The notes under the pieces are model-generated. The model was not told the origin of the DNA, did not search any database, and saw nothing but the letters and a program-made list of their open reading frames with translations. This document shows positions 15,668 through 25,590 of a DNA stretch of 64,000 nt, piece by piece. This stretch comes from Candidatus Peribacteria bacterium (GTDB lineage: Bacteria > Patescibacteriota > Gracilibacteria > UBA1369 > 2-02-FULL-48-14), in NCBI GenBank assembly GCA_943349825.1, contig CALQZQ010000002.1, positions 186,001-250,000 of the forward strand, read 5' to 3'. A program made the translations under genes and the position numbers. Position 1 is the stretch's first letter, and each line of letters opens with the position of its first letter.

Positions 15668-18600
15668 ATGAATCTACGCCGCCTCATCCTCAGCCTCTCC
15701 GCGCTTATAGTGTTGGGGCTCATGACTCTTAGCCCAATCGCTTCCGCCTTGGACGTGACTTTTGATTTGAGCACGACGGACTCTGATTCTACAAGTGGCG
15801 ATGTAAGCGATACCGACTGTGCCAATCTGGATGAAAGCATGGCTGCCATTTCCGGTTGTGACACCAGCAGCCAGGTCACTGACTTCACCGAATACGGTGG
15901 AGTTTTGGAAGGCCCCGACGCTTCCGGCTACGATTCCACGCTCACCGAAAATACCAACGCCCGCGACTTCATTCAGTCCATCGTCAATTTTGCTCTGTCT
16001 TTCTTAGGACTCATTGCCATTGTGATGGTGATCTACGGCGGTGTCCTCTATGTCACCAGCCGTGGCGATGAAGAAATGACTTCTAAAGGAAAGAAAGCCA
16101 TCACTTACGCCGCGATCGGTATTGTGATCATCATGGGTTCTTACGCCTTTGTGAACACGATCCTAGATGCAGGCGGAGGGGGAGACGGAGGCCTGGGCAA
16201 CGGCACCGCCACCAATGGCACCACCATCACCGAAGCCGGAGCCGCCTTCGACGTAGAAGGCACCTTGAACGAAATCGAAAGCATCGCCGCCGACTATAAA
16301 GACGCCTACGACACTTACGTGGAGAATACTCAGGAAATCAATGCACTGTTAGCCGTTGAAATGCCTCTCATCGTGGAAGTAGAAACTACAGACAGCACCG
16401 TTTCTGGCTTACTCGACTGGTGGGGAGAATCGCTGTCCGGGACCGATAGTGATTATGCGGATCAGTATACCTTGCTCAGCGAATCACAAATCGACGACTA
16501 TCTTTCCAAACTGAAAACAGGCATCCAAAACATTGAAGGCAATAGTGACCCTTATAGTGAGACCTTCGAACACGCCCAAATCCTTTACGATTATCTGAGA
16601 AGTGGGACGACAAGTGGTGTAGTGAAATGGTTCGCGAGTCTCATACCAGTAGCCGAGGCTAGTTTAAGTCTTACGGAAATAATGGACTTGTATGCCAGTG
16701 GTGATCTCACCACCGATTCTTGTGCCTTCAAGGAGGCAGTGGCCAGCGATACTGGTTCATACACGGAAATAGGGCTTGGAGTAACGGTGAGCAACACTTC
16801 TGTGAGTGAAATCGACGACAACATTTGTCCGCTTCTTCAGAACATCCAAACCGCAGCCGACACTGATTATACGGAAGCCGTCGCCGAACTCAAAACCCGC
16901 ATGACTGATCTGGGAGCACTGTTTGATTCCCAAGAAGAGGGTTTCAGCGGCGGGTCCAGTCTCTCCAACATCGCGAATGCTACGGGTTCTACCGATGGTA
17001 CGGGTACTTATGACCTCGCGCTCAAAGATCTGACGACAGCCGAAACAATAATCACCTCCAGCACGGTGCGAAACATCATCAGCAGCATGAATGATTTCCA
17101 CTCCTCCGTGGAAACTCTGGAATTCGTGAAAGTGAGCCTCTCTGCTAGCACGGTGGAAGGCAATGCTCCTATCATCGTGCGCTTCAATGCCCTCGGCACC
17201 GAAGACCCCAGCGGGGACACGGTACAGGAAGACAGTATCCAATGGGATCTCGATGGAGATACGGGCTTAACTCCTTTTACGACCAACAACATCACGAATG
17301 AACTGGAACCCACCGGCAGCGCCGTGAGCATGACTTATAACGACGCCGGTACTTACCGAGTTCGCGTTCGTGTCCTCAGCTCAGATCCCAACGTGGCCGC
17401 CGGTATTTCTACCGTCACCGTGATTGTGAATCCGCCTCGCTCCAAAATCGTTTTGACGGGAACGGTAGGCACAGATTCCTCCACCATTGCTGATTTTAGA
17501 GAGCCACCCTACATCAATGCCAGCAGTTATAAAGTGACCATGGCGGAAGCCACGGCAGGAATTGCTTTCGACGCTTCCCAGAGTACCGATGGGGACGGGA
17601 ATACGGACGGAATCAGTCTCTTTGCCTGGGATTTCGGAGACACCTACACGTGTTCCGGAAGTGGCAGTGAAGAATGTGGATCCAAAGCCACTCACGCCTA
17701 TGGCGAAGCCGGTGCCTACACCGTTTCACTTTCCGTCACCGATTCCACCGGAGTCGAAGACCGTAAATACTTCACCCTTTATGTAGCGTCGCCCGCGGCG
17801 CGCATTTCCTACTCACCAACGGTAGGACCTGTAGGCTCCACCTTCAGTTTCGACAGCAGTTCCTCTTCGGTAGATTTGGGACAAATCGTCAGCCGCCAGT
17901 GGTCCGCTAAGCTCAACGGAACGGCGGTGACCTTGGACGAACCGACCGGAACCACGATGAACCAAATCTTCAATACTCCCGGAATCTACACCATCACTCT
18001 CACCGTGGGGGACAACAGCGGAGGGAACGACACCGCCAGCGCCGACATTCTTGTGGAATCCACGGCTCCAGTAGCGACCTTCACTTACACCATTGAAAAA
18101 AGCAACGAACCCGCCACGGTGATCTTCGACGCCACCGACAGTTACGATCCCGACGAAGGCGACAGCATCACTTATGAATGGGATTTTGACGGCACGGAAG
18201 GAACCGACTACAAGACCATCAAGAGTTCTACAACGGGTGATCTAGTCACCCTGCAATACTTAAAGAAAGGCGATTACGAGGTGGCCCTCACGGTCAATGA
18301 CAGCCAGACCGGTGACCTCCGCAAGAGCGACACCGCCAGCACTACCGTTCCCATCGATTCCGTGCTCGATGTGAACCTCACCATAGAAGGCGAAGACGCC
18401 AAGCACTTGGGCGAAGACGGAACCGTGGACGTGGAATTCACTGCCGAAAGCCAAAATGCCACTTCCTTTGAAGTGGACTACGGCGACGGCAATACCGATT
18501 TCACCGACAGCATTTCCAACAATCAATCCATCTTCACTCACACCTACGAAGGAGCTGGAATTTTCTATGTGACTTTGACCGCCTTGGACGACGACGGCAA

Positions 18601-20599
18601 TCAAAATGACATCACGCAGCGCGTTTACATCGGCGCGGGTGATTCTCCCGTGGCAGTGCTCGATGTCACTTCAGAAGGCGTAGACATCGGTTCCGGAGCC
18701 ACGCTGAACGGAAACGTAAACACGGTCTTCACCTTTGATGCCGGAGCTTCCATCAATCTGGATGGCAGCAGCGACGGTTTGAATTACAGCTGGAACTTTG
18801 GAGACGGCACCGTCGCCACGCAAGAAAGCGTGACCCACAGCTTCCGCGAACACGCCACCTACACCGTAGTTCTCACGGTGAAGGATCAGGACGACGCCAC
18901 CCTCACGTCCGAGGCCACGGTCAACATCGAAATCAAGAGCATGCCACCGGAAATCCACAGCATCACCACTCAAGTAGACGGCGAGAGCCTCACCACACCG
19001 CTCAAGGTCAACGTGACCGTAGACGTGAGCGATGAGGATTCCAAGGTCAGCAATTATAAAGGGTGGTACTACGATTTGAACGACACCGCTACAGAGCTCG
19101 GCACAGTCGTTTCTCAAAGCAACAGCTTCACTCTCAGCATCAATACGAAGGGGGAAGAAGGGGAGGAAAAACAATACGGTTTTGCCGTGGAAGTTTACAG
19201 CGGCACCGACACCGTTTCGAGCTTCGATGAACTCGATCCTGCGGAAATTCCCACCATCACCGTGACCAACGGTCCCAACGACAATCCCGTCTCCGCATTC
19301 ACCGTGGATAAAACCTCGGTTTACGTGGGCGAAGACCTGCATTTCTCCAGCACTTCTTACGATCCCGACGGTAGCATCAGCAAATACTGGTGGGACATAG
19401 AAGGGGACGGCTTCTACAACAATGATTACGAAGAAACCGGTTCTTACACCTACCAATTCACTCAAATCCATCCCGACGGTATTCCCGTGAAACTGCAAGT
19501 GGAAGACGACGCCGGAGCCACGAACGAATCAGAAACCATCACCATTTATGTGACGGCGATTTCTGACGCTCCCGATGCAGCCTTCCTCGCCAATGTGTCT
19601 GGCACTGCCGTGAGCTTTGAAGACAACTCCATTGTGGATACCGACAACGGCGCGAGCCTCGTGGGCATTTACTGGGATTTTGACACCAACGTGGATAGCA
19701 ATGGAAACGGGGTGCCCGACGACGACATCGATTCCACCGAAGCAAACGACACCCACGATTACACGGCCTTTGGCACCTATTCTGCAAAAATGACCGTGGT
19801 GGACAACACCGGCCAAGTCGACACAGTGATTCAAGACATCACGGTGCAAGATGCCGCCGACCCCACAGCCGCCTTCACCTACACGGTGGAAGAGAAAACA
19901 GTCAGCTTCCAAAACACATCCACGGTAGACACCGCGCACGGCGTAGATGTGCGTTCCTACACATGGGACCTCGATTTAAGCGCCGATGCCGATGGCGACA
20001 CCGATCCTGAAAACGATGCCGAAGCCACGGTAAAAAATCCTACCAAGGATTATGCCGATTACGGTTCTTATGACGTCATCATGACCATCGAAGACACCTA
20101 CGGAAAAACAGCTACGGTCACGCAAACCATTGTGGTGCCAGATCCCATCCAGCCCGTGGAAGCTTTGCTCACCAGCGTGCCTCAAGGCAACAGCCTCGAT
20201 CAAATTCTGCTGACCACAGACGGCTCCAACGTCACTTTCTATTTCAATGGAACGGGTGGCAGTGAAGGCTACACCTTCACCATCGATAAAAATATTTTCT
20301 ACGACACGGATGGCGACGGTCTGCGCGACAACGATGTGGATTATTCGTCCACCAAAGCCGGCTCATGGAAGACTCCGTTCTACAAATCCTACGGACAAAT
20401 AGTGAGCAAGCTCACCGTCACAGACAACGAATCCGGCGAAAAAGATATCGCCACTCTTCAAGTCGTCTTTGAAGGATCCCTGGGAGGTGCTAATCTCTTA
20501 AGTGCTACGCCTTCACAAATGTTACTCTTACTCGGAAGCGCTCTTCTCACGGCCATTCTTGGCGTGAGCATGGTCTTCCGCCATAAACCAATAAACTAG
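15668..20599 (+). CDS. Giant PKD-repeat surface protein with an N-terminal VirB2-like module
   Basis: The 1643-aa protein has a signal peptide (about residues 1-28), one VirB2-like module (loop SRGDEEMTSKGKK near 135-147), a Gly-rich hinge, a roughly 300-residue helical region, then about nine or ten Ig-like PKD domains recognised by Y/W-x-WDFGDG variants. Asp-rich loops such as DSNGNGVPDDD and DTDGDGLRDND look Ca-binding. A last hydrophobic helix followed by RHKPIN anchors the C-terminus. The ATG at 15668 has the acgccATG context of neighbours and begins the signal peptide; an ATG at 15650 is also possible. It should span the cell surface as a long adhesin or stalk. Confidence 0.82.
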   Translation: MNLRRLILSLSALIVLGLMTLSPIASALDVTFDLSTTDSDSTSGDVSDTDCANLDESMAAISGCDTSSQVTDFTEYGGVLEGPDASGYDSTLTENTNARDFIQSIVNFALSFLGLIAIVMVIYGGVLYVTSRGDEEMTSKGKKAITYAAIGIVIIMGSYAFVNTILDAGGGGDGGLGNGTATNGTTITEAGAAFDVEGTLNEIESIAADYKDAYDTYVENTQEINALLAVEMPLIVEVETTDSTVSGLLDWWGESLSGTDSDYADQYTLLSESQIDDYLSKLKTGIQNIEGNSDPYSETFEHAQILYDYLRSGTTSGVVKWFASLIPVAEASLSLTEIMDLYASGDLTTDSCAFKEAVASDTGSYTEIGLGVTVSNTSVSEIDDNICPLLQNIQTAADTDYTEAVAELKTRMTDLGALFDSQEEGFSGGSSLSNIANATGSTDGTGTYDLALKDLTTAETIITSSTVRNIISSMNDFHSSVETLEFVKVSLSASTVEGNAPIIVRFNALGTEDPSGDTVQEDSIQWDLDGDTGLTPFTTNNITNELEPTGSAVSMTYNDAGTYRVRVRVLSSDPNVAAGISTVTVIVNPPRSKIVLTGTVGTDSSTIADFREPPYINASSYKVTMAEATAGIAFDASQSTDGDGNTDGISLFAWDFGDTYTCSGSGSEECGSKATHAYGEAGAYTVSLSVTDSTGVEDRKYFTLYVASPAARISYSPTVGPVGSTFSFDSSSSSVDLGQIVSRQWSAKLNGTAVTLDEPTGTTMNQIFNTPGIYTITLTVGDNSGGNDTASADILVESTAPVATFTYTIEKSNEPATVIFDATDSYDPDEGDSITYEWDFDGTEGTDYKTIKSSTTGDLVTLQYLKKGDYEVALTVNDSQTGDLRKSDTASTTVPIDSVLDVNLTIEGEDAKHLGEDGTVDVEFTAESQNATSFEVDYGDGNTDFTDSISNNQSIFTHTYEGAGIFYVTLTALDDDGNQNDITQRVYIGAGDSPVAVLDVTSEGVDIGSGATLNGNVNTVFTFDAGASINLDGSSDGLNYSWNFGDGTVATQESVTHSFREHATYTVVLTVKDQDDATLTSEATVNIEIKSMPPEIHSITTQVDGESLTTPLKVNVTVDVSDEDSKVSNYKGWYYDLNDTATELGTVVSQSNSFTLSINTKGEEGEEKQYGFAVEVYSGTDTVSSFDELDPAEIPTITVTNGPNDNPVSAFTVDKTSVYVGEDLHFSSTSYDPDGSISKYWWDIEGDGFYNNDYEETGSYTYQFTQIHPDGIPVKLQVEDDAGATNESETITIYVTAISDAPDAAFLANVSGTAVSFEDNSIVDTDNGASLVGIYWDFDTNVDSNGNGVPDDDIDSTEANDTHDYTAFGTYSAKMTVVDNTGQVDTVIQDITVQDAADPTAAFTYTVEEKTVSFQNTSTVDTAHGVDVRSYTWDLDLSADADGDTDPENDAEATVKNPTKDYADYGSYDVIMTIEDTYGKTATVTQTIVVPDPIQPVEALLTSVPQGNSLDQILLTTDGSNVTFYFNGTGGSEGYTFTIDKNIFYDTDGDGLRDNDVDYSSTKAGSWKTPFYKSYGQIVSKLTVTDNESGEKDIATLQVVFEGSLGGANLLSATPSQMLLLLGSALLTAILGVSMVFRHKPIN

Positions 20600-20600
20600 T

Positions 20601-22769
20601 ATGGATACGCCAATCCCTCCTTCGGCTCAGCCGAATCCTACGCCCACCCCAACACCTTCCGTGACTCCACCGGTTGCGCCACCAGCGCCCTCCGTGGTTC
20701 CAGCCACTCCCGTGCCCGCCGCTCCGCTGACTCCGGAAGAAAAAGCAGCGAAGAAAAAAGCCATGTGGAAACGTCTCGGCGTCGTCACTGCTATTTTTTA
20801 CGTCGTGGTTTTGCTCGGCATTTTTGCCTGGGCTTTACTCGTGGGACAAAGCGCGGTTAGCCTTTTTGATTATTTATTTTTCAGCCAAGCCGAGTGGGGA
20901 AGTTTCCTTTTGAAACTCTTCAACATCATGGTGGGGGCTCTGGTGGCCATCACCTTTTTCATGGCTGTCTTTGGCTTCATCAAATCTCTGCTGACTAAAA
21001 AAGAAGAAGCAGACAAAAAGAAAGCCGCTTCCAGATTGGCCCTCATGGCGGGCATCGGATTCTTTGTACTCACGGTGGGCTGGCTCGGAGGCATTTATGT
21101 CTTAGGCCCCAAACTCGTGACCGAAATCGATTACGGTTCACCCATCAAAACCGACCCAGAAAACCCTCTCAACCTCACCACTCCGGTGGAAGTGGGCTTC
21201 GATGCCACTGGCATTCCCGTGGATGAAAAAATCTACACCATCCAGTCCTACACTTGGGATTTTGGAGACGGAAACAGCAGCAACGGTCAAACCACTTCCC
21301 ACGTCTACACGCACAAGGCGGAAGGCGATGGAGTCTACACCGTCACTCTCACGGTGAAGTACATGGATTTGAAGAGCGGAGAAACCTTCAACGACACCTA
21401 TAAGACTCAAGTAGGAATCGCCAACGAACAAACGGCAGCAGCCTTCACCGCGACTCCGGACAGTGGAGAAACTCCGCTCGACGTGCATTTTGACGCCACT
21501 GGGTCTTACGATCCAGACGGTGAAATCGTGGCCTACGAATGGGACATGAACAACGATGGCAAATTCGATGACGCCGAAGGCGAAGAAGCCGATTACACCT
21601 TCACTCAGGAAGGAGATTACACCGTCACCCTGCGCGTCACCGACAACAGCGGCGCCTACAACACCACTTCCAAAATCATCAAGGCAGGAAGTGTGGGCGG
21701 ACTCCGCGCAGTCATTTCTTCCAGCGCCGGAGAAAATGGCACCTACACCGTAGGAGATGAGTACGAATTCACCGGCTCTCTTTCCGAAGTAGATACAGGC
21801 AAAATCACCAAATACACTTGGAATTACGGCGACGGGAGCAAGTCCGCCGAAAGCAAAACCGTTAAACACACTTTTGATGAAGCAGGCAGCTACACCGTGA
21901 GCCTCTCCGTGCAAGACGCCGACGGCAACACCGATGAATCAATGTTGGAAGTGAACGTTACTGAAGAAGGAAAAGCTCCAGTCGCGGAAGTCACCACCAC
22001 TCCCGCCATGGTGAATGGAGGCGTTACGGGCCCCATTCCTCTGCTCGTAAATTTTGACGCTTCCGACAGCACCGACGAAGACGACGACATCGTTCAATAC
22101 GATTGGGACTTTGACAACGACGGCAGCACCGACGACACCGGCAGCACGACCTCTTACACCTTTCAAGAACTCGGAACTCACACTGCGGTACTCACCGTCA
22201 CGGATTCTGTAGGAAACAAGGATGAACTCAGCATTCCCGTCACCGTCACGGAACAAGGCATTGTAGCCAATCTCGAAGTGGATGAAACCAACGGAGAAGT
22301 GCCCCTCACCGTGCATTTCGACGCTTCCGGGTCCACTTATAAAGAAGGCTCCATCGTTTCCTACTCCTACGACTTCGGAGACGGCAGCGCTCCCTACACC
22401 ACCGGGTCCAGCGTCACTTACAAATACAACAACGTGGGCAACTACACCGCCAGCGTCACCGTGATTGGAGGCGACGGAAAAACCGCTACCGACAGCGTAC
22501 AAATTGTCGTTCGACCGGTAGCCCTTACGGCTTGTTTCACGGTAAACACAGCCACCGGCTCAGCTCCACTCTTTGTCGCCGTGGATCCTTCTTGTTCTAG
22601 CGGCACCATCTCAACCTACGCTTGGGATTTTGGAGACGGAGTCATCAGCTACGACCACAAACCTGAAGTACACACCTACGACACTCCCGGCACCTATACG
22701 CTCACACTCGAAGTCACCAGCCCCGAAGGCATCGTGAGCGACTTTGAAAATACGGTTACCGTGAAGTGA
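20601..22769 (+). CDS. PKD-repeat membrane protein with a Pro-rich cytoplasmic N-terminus
   Basis: The 722-aa protein begins one base after the previous stop. Residues 1-40 are Pro/Ala/Val-rich. Three membrane helices follow (about 53-77, 103-128 and 148-170). The last two surround a loop with KKEEADKKKAA, so they look like one more copy of the two-helix module of the upstream genes. The rest is extracytoplasmic, with about six PKD domains (YTWDFGDG, YEWDMNNDG, YTWNYGDG, YDWDFDNDG, YSYDFGDG, YAWDFGDG). It ends without a C-terminal anchor. It is the last gene of the operon. Confidence 0.82.
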   Translation: MDTPIPPSAQPNPTPTPTPSVTPPVAPPAPSVVPATPVPAAPLTPEEKAAKKKAMWKRLGVVTAIFYVVVLLGIFAWALLVGQSAVSLFDYLFFSQAEWGSFLLKLFNIMVGALVAITFFMAVFGFIKSLLTKKEEADKKKAASRLALMAGIGFFVLTVGWLGGIYVLGPKLVTEIDYGSPIKTDPENPLNLTTPVEVGFDATGIPVDEKIYTIQSYTWDFGDGNSSNGQTTSHVYTHKAEGDGVYTVTLTVKYMDLKSGETFNDTYKTQVGIANEQTAAAFTATPDSGETPLDVHFDATGSYDPDGEIVAYEWDMNNDGKFDDAEGEEADYTFTQEGDYTVTLRVTDNSGAYNTTSKIIKAGSVGGLRAVISSSAGENGTYTVGDEYEFTGSLSEVDTGKITKYTWNYGDGSKSAESKTVKHTFDEAGSYTVSLSVQDADGNTDESMLEVNVTEEGKAPVAEVTTTPAMVNGGVTGPIPLLVNFDASDSTDEDDDIVQYDWDFDNDGSTDDTGSTTSYTFQELGTHTAVLTVTDSVGNKDELSIPVTVTEQGIVANLEVDETNGEVPLTVHFDASGSTYKEGSIVSYSYDFGDGSAPYTTGSSVTYKYNNVGNYTASVTVIGGDGKTATDSVQIVVRPVALTACFTVNTATGSAPLFVAVDPSCSSGTISTYAWDFGDGVISYDHKPEVHTYDTPGTYTLTLEVTSPEGIVSDFENTVTVK

Positions 22770-23103
22770 TGAGCCATTTGCCAATCTGACAGGCCCGAGT
22801 ACCATACTCAGCCGTGCTTTTCATGGCCCTAGGAGCCCAAACCGCCGCGTCCACTGCCCAGCCCCCTAAATGGCAAAACGCAGCTTTTTCCATGGATGAA
22901 CCAGGTATAATACCCTCTGATGACGGTAAAAAAGGAACGGGATGCTCCGTTTGGGCAAGGACTTCAAACGCATCAGCCCTTGAATGAAGCTCTCCAGCCA
23001 GTTCTTGACCAATCAACACAAGATCCTCCAGTTGTCCCGCGACAAAATCGCAAACCACCTCACCGAGATCCAAAGCTTTATTTCCAAGGGTTTCTTTTGC
23101 CAT
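22756..23103 (-). CDS. Small hypothetical protein
   Basis: A possible 115-aa product with no recognisable family, signal peptide or membrane helix; two short Gly/Ala-rich stretches are visible. Its 3' end overlaps the convergent PKD gene by 14 bases. The main support is a strong promoter immediately upstream (23127-23155) with a 23-base leader. Composition is less gene-like than in its neighbours, so it may instead be the promoter of a non-coding RNA antisense to the 3' end of the PKD gene. Confidence 0.45.
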   Translation of the reverse strand: MAKETLGNKALDLGEVVCDFVAGQLEDLVLIGQELAGELHSRADAFEVLAQTEHPVPFLPSSEGIIPGSSMEKAAFCHLGGWAVDAAVWAPRAMKSTAEYGTRACQIGKWLITSR

Positions 23104-23126
23104 AAAAATATTGAAAAGAGCGTCGA

Positions 23127-23155
23127 ACTATAACTTCAAATATAATTTACGTCAA
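23127..23155 (-). promoter_or_regulatory. Promoter for the minus-strand 23103 gene
   Basis: On the minus strand TTGACG (23150-23155) and TATAGT (23127-23132) are 17 bases apart. It lies back to back with the plus-strand promoter at 23159-23187, with only three bases between the two -35 boxes. Confidence 0.7.
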
Positions 23156-23158
23156 TAA

Positions 23159-23187
23159 TTGACAAAAATCAAAATCTAGGTGATACT
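23159..23187 (+). promoter_or_regulatory. Promoter of the beta-propeller protein gene
   Basis: A perfect TTGACA (23159-23164) is followed after 17 bases by GATACT (23182-23187). The predicted leader is about 40 bases, longer than for most genes here. The bases TGTCAATTATTGACG across this and the divergent promoter form a TTGAC/GTCAA dyad that could also be an operator. Confidence 0.65.
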
Positions 23188-23234
23188 CGACAGGTCATTT
23201 TGGTCATTTCCTCTGGCCATTAACCCGATTGTTT

Positions 23235-25571
23235 ATGCATAACTTAGCTCGTCTTTCTGCACGATTTGTATTTTTGGTACTTGCGATGGGCGCTTTTTTA
23301 AGTGTGGTTCCTTTGACTTTTGCGAAATACACCTTCCAAACAGAAACAGTCATAGAAGGTGGCTACGATTACTCTGTGGATAAATCGGAATGGATCTATG
23401 ATTCAACCACTCATCAAGAAGAAATCCAGTGGACTCATCCAGAAATAGAAGGAGTAGCACCTTGGGAGAACGATTTGGTGGTGGATAGCGAAGGCTTTGT
23501 CCACGGAGTGATTAGGGTCACGGGGAATGGCGCCCCTATAGGACTCCAATATGTTACTAATGAGCACGGGCGATGGGAAGTGGATACTATTTGGTCCGGC
23601 TCGCTGAGCAGCTCAGGTTACCTTGGTATTGAAATGGATTCTAAGGGAGTTCTACACGTTCTTTTTGCGAACGATGGCGAGATTATCTACTTAACAAACT
23701 ATTTCGGTTCATGGCAGCCTTGGTTGGTGGACTATGCAAGTACGGACACTATTCACGATGCAGATTTCACTTTGGATGAACAGGACAATCTACACCTCGC
23801 TTACGTGGATGCACAAAGACAAGTCAGCTACGCTTTTGTAGAAAACTTTTCAAACAGAGGTCGAATCCAAAATCTACAATTAAATCCGACGATAACCGTT
23901 ATAAAAAGCCCAAGTTATACGCTACAGAGTAACTATCAACTGACTCCAGATGATATATTCGGAGATGTAGAGGTAGCGACCAAAGATGGGGCAATTGCCG
24001 TGGCTTTTGGGGAAGATGTTTATAGCTCGGGTGTGTTTAGTGGCACGGATATTTTTTATTCCACCTCTCTACATCGATCCCAAGTATGGTCCACGCCGCT
24101 GTCCATGGGTCTGACTCCTACGGATTATGAAAAGATAGCAGAAATGGCCTATGCCGAAAACAATGATTTATACCTATGGTCACACTATAAACAATACGTG
24201 TACAAATCAGGCACGTGGACGGAAATCGCTCAGCTTTATGGAAGTTCCATAGTCTCGTACACAAATTTTGGGCTAAACCCAATAAATGACCACACGGTGA
24301 TTGGAGCAGGTTGCCAACAAGGAACTTGCTCGCTCATTCAATATACGAACCCTACGCAAGGTCAACTATTAGACGACTATTCAACAATTGATTTTATCGA
24401 TCCAAGTGGCGCTGGATTTCTATCTATGGACATCGATGCGGATGGAAGACCTCATATGCTTTATGTAGACAGTTCCGAGCCGGGGTATTTGAAATACGCC
24501 ACGGTCACAAGCTCTTATGACACGGTAGATGACATAAATCTGAATGCGCAAAACTCTCTCGTCGCAACCAGTAAAGGCGATCCTTATATTGCTTATTATG
24601 GAGAAAGTCAGAGCAGCCTAGGCGGGAACCTAATGCTAGCCAGCAAAGTCGGCAATGCTAGCTGGACCATTCGTACGCTGGATCTCATTGGAGATACAGG
24701 CTTGCACCCCGACATTGCGGTGGATGGAAATGACCAGCTTTATATAAGCTATTATTCCTCCACCGATGATGCGGGGAATGGAACTAACGACCTTATGTTT
24801 GCCAGTGATTGCAACGGACCTTGGTTGACGAGCACGGTGGATGGAGACTGGGGCGAATCGGTTGGGCTTTATAGCGCAATAGCAGTGGGCAGAAACGGGC
24901 AGATTCATATCCTTTATTACGATTCATTCAATGGAGATCTCCGCTACGCCACCAGCAACTCTTGTGGGGCTTCCTGGAGAGATGAACTGGTGGATGCTAC
25001 TCCTGGAGCCAATGTGGGAGAACAGGTCAGTATGGTTTTGGCTCAAGATGGAACCTTATATTTCTCTTACTACGATCTCACCAATGAAGATTTGAAGTAT
25101 GGATACGGTACAAGTGGTTCATGGTACACTCAGACGCTCGATTCAACAGATTCAACGGGAACTTTCAGTTCCATTGCCTTGGACGGGGACGGCAAAGTCC
25201 ACATCAGTTATTATAGCCTTACGGATTCAGCATTGGAGTACATAAGCAACGATTACACAGGCCCAGCACCTTTTTATGGACTTCATGGCTCTATAGCAAA
25301 CGGATGGGACCGCACGACGGTGGACAATGCAGGCACCGTAGGGGCGTATAGCTCCATCGATTTGAATAACAGTGGAGTGCCTTATATTAGCTATTATGAC
25401 ACCACCAACCGAGACCTATTGGTGGCGACTAAAAATGGTACGAGCTGGCAAAGTGCTCGGATGGACGATGAAGAGGCGGGTCTATGGACATCTCTTTACG
25501 TCGACGCCAATACTTGGATACACATTGCTTACGTAACCAGTAGGGGCGACTTAAGATACATTCAGCTCTAA
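23235..25571 (+). CDS. Secreted beta-propeller-like repeat protein
   Basis: The 778-aa protein has a signal peptide (about residues 1-30, ending in FAKY) and then at least ten repeats with a hydrophobic-x-ISYYD-type strand, for example LYISYYSS, IHILYYDS, LYFSYYDL, VHISYYSL and PYISYYDT, each followed by DL-x-YA and GSW motifs. This pattern of four-stranded blades suggests one or two beta-propellers, related in style to BNR/sialidase-like repeats, but no Asp-box (SxDxGxTW) is conserved and no catalytic residues are evident. It is probably a surface binding protein. I chose the ATG at 23235 over a TTG two codons earlier. The Cys-rich lipoprotein downstream is 19 bases away. Confidence 0.78.
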   Translation: MHNLARLSARFVFLVLAMGAFLSVVPLTFAKYTFQTETVIEGGYDYSVDKSEWIYDSTTHQEEIQWTHPEIEGVAPWENDLVVDSEGFVHGVIRVTGNGAPIGLQYVTNEHGRWEVDTIWSGSLSSSGYLGIEMDSKGVLHVLFANDGEIIYLTNYFGSWQPWLVDYASTDTIHDADFTLDEQDNLHLAYVDAQRQVSYAFVENFSNRGRIQNLQLNPTITVIKSPSYTLQSNYQLTPDDIFGDVEVATKDGAIAVAFGEDVYSSGVFSGTDIFYSTSLHRSQVWSTPLSMGLTPTDYEKIAEMAYAENNDLYLWSHYKQYVYKSGTWTEIAQLYGSSIVSYTNFGLNPINDHTVIGAGCQQGTCSLIQYTNPTQGQLLDDYSTIDFIDPSGAGFLSMDIDADGRPHMLYVDSSEPGYLKYATVTSSYDTVDDINLNAQNSLVATSKGDPYIAYYGESQSSLGGNLMLASKVGNASWTIRTLDLIGDTGLHPDIAVDGNDQLYISYYSSTDDAGNGTNDLMFASDCNGPWLTSTVDGDWGESVGLYSAIAVGRNGQIHILYYDSFNGDLRYATSNSCGASWRDELVDATPGANVGEQVSMVLAQDGTLYFSYYDLTNEDLKYGYGTSGSWYTQTLDSTDSTGTFSSIALDGDGKVHISYYSLTDSALEYISNDYTGPAPFYGLHGSIANGWDRTTVDNAGTVGAYSSIDLNNSGVPYISYYDTTNRDLLVATKNGTSWQSARMDDEEAGLWTSLYVDANTWIHIAYVTSRGDLRYIQL

Positions 25572-25590
25572 ACTCTAAGCTCAAGTTGTT

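Noticed and set aside
18671-19498. 275-codon frame opposite the PKD gene
   Set aside because: It is one of many long antisense frames caused by the biased codons of the PKD repeats; it has no independent start signal.
15668-22769. Direct repeats in the PKD genes as a CRISPR-like array or tandem DNA repeat
   Set aside because: The repetition is at the protein level (PKD domains) with diverged DNA; there are no uniform repeats and spacers.
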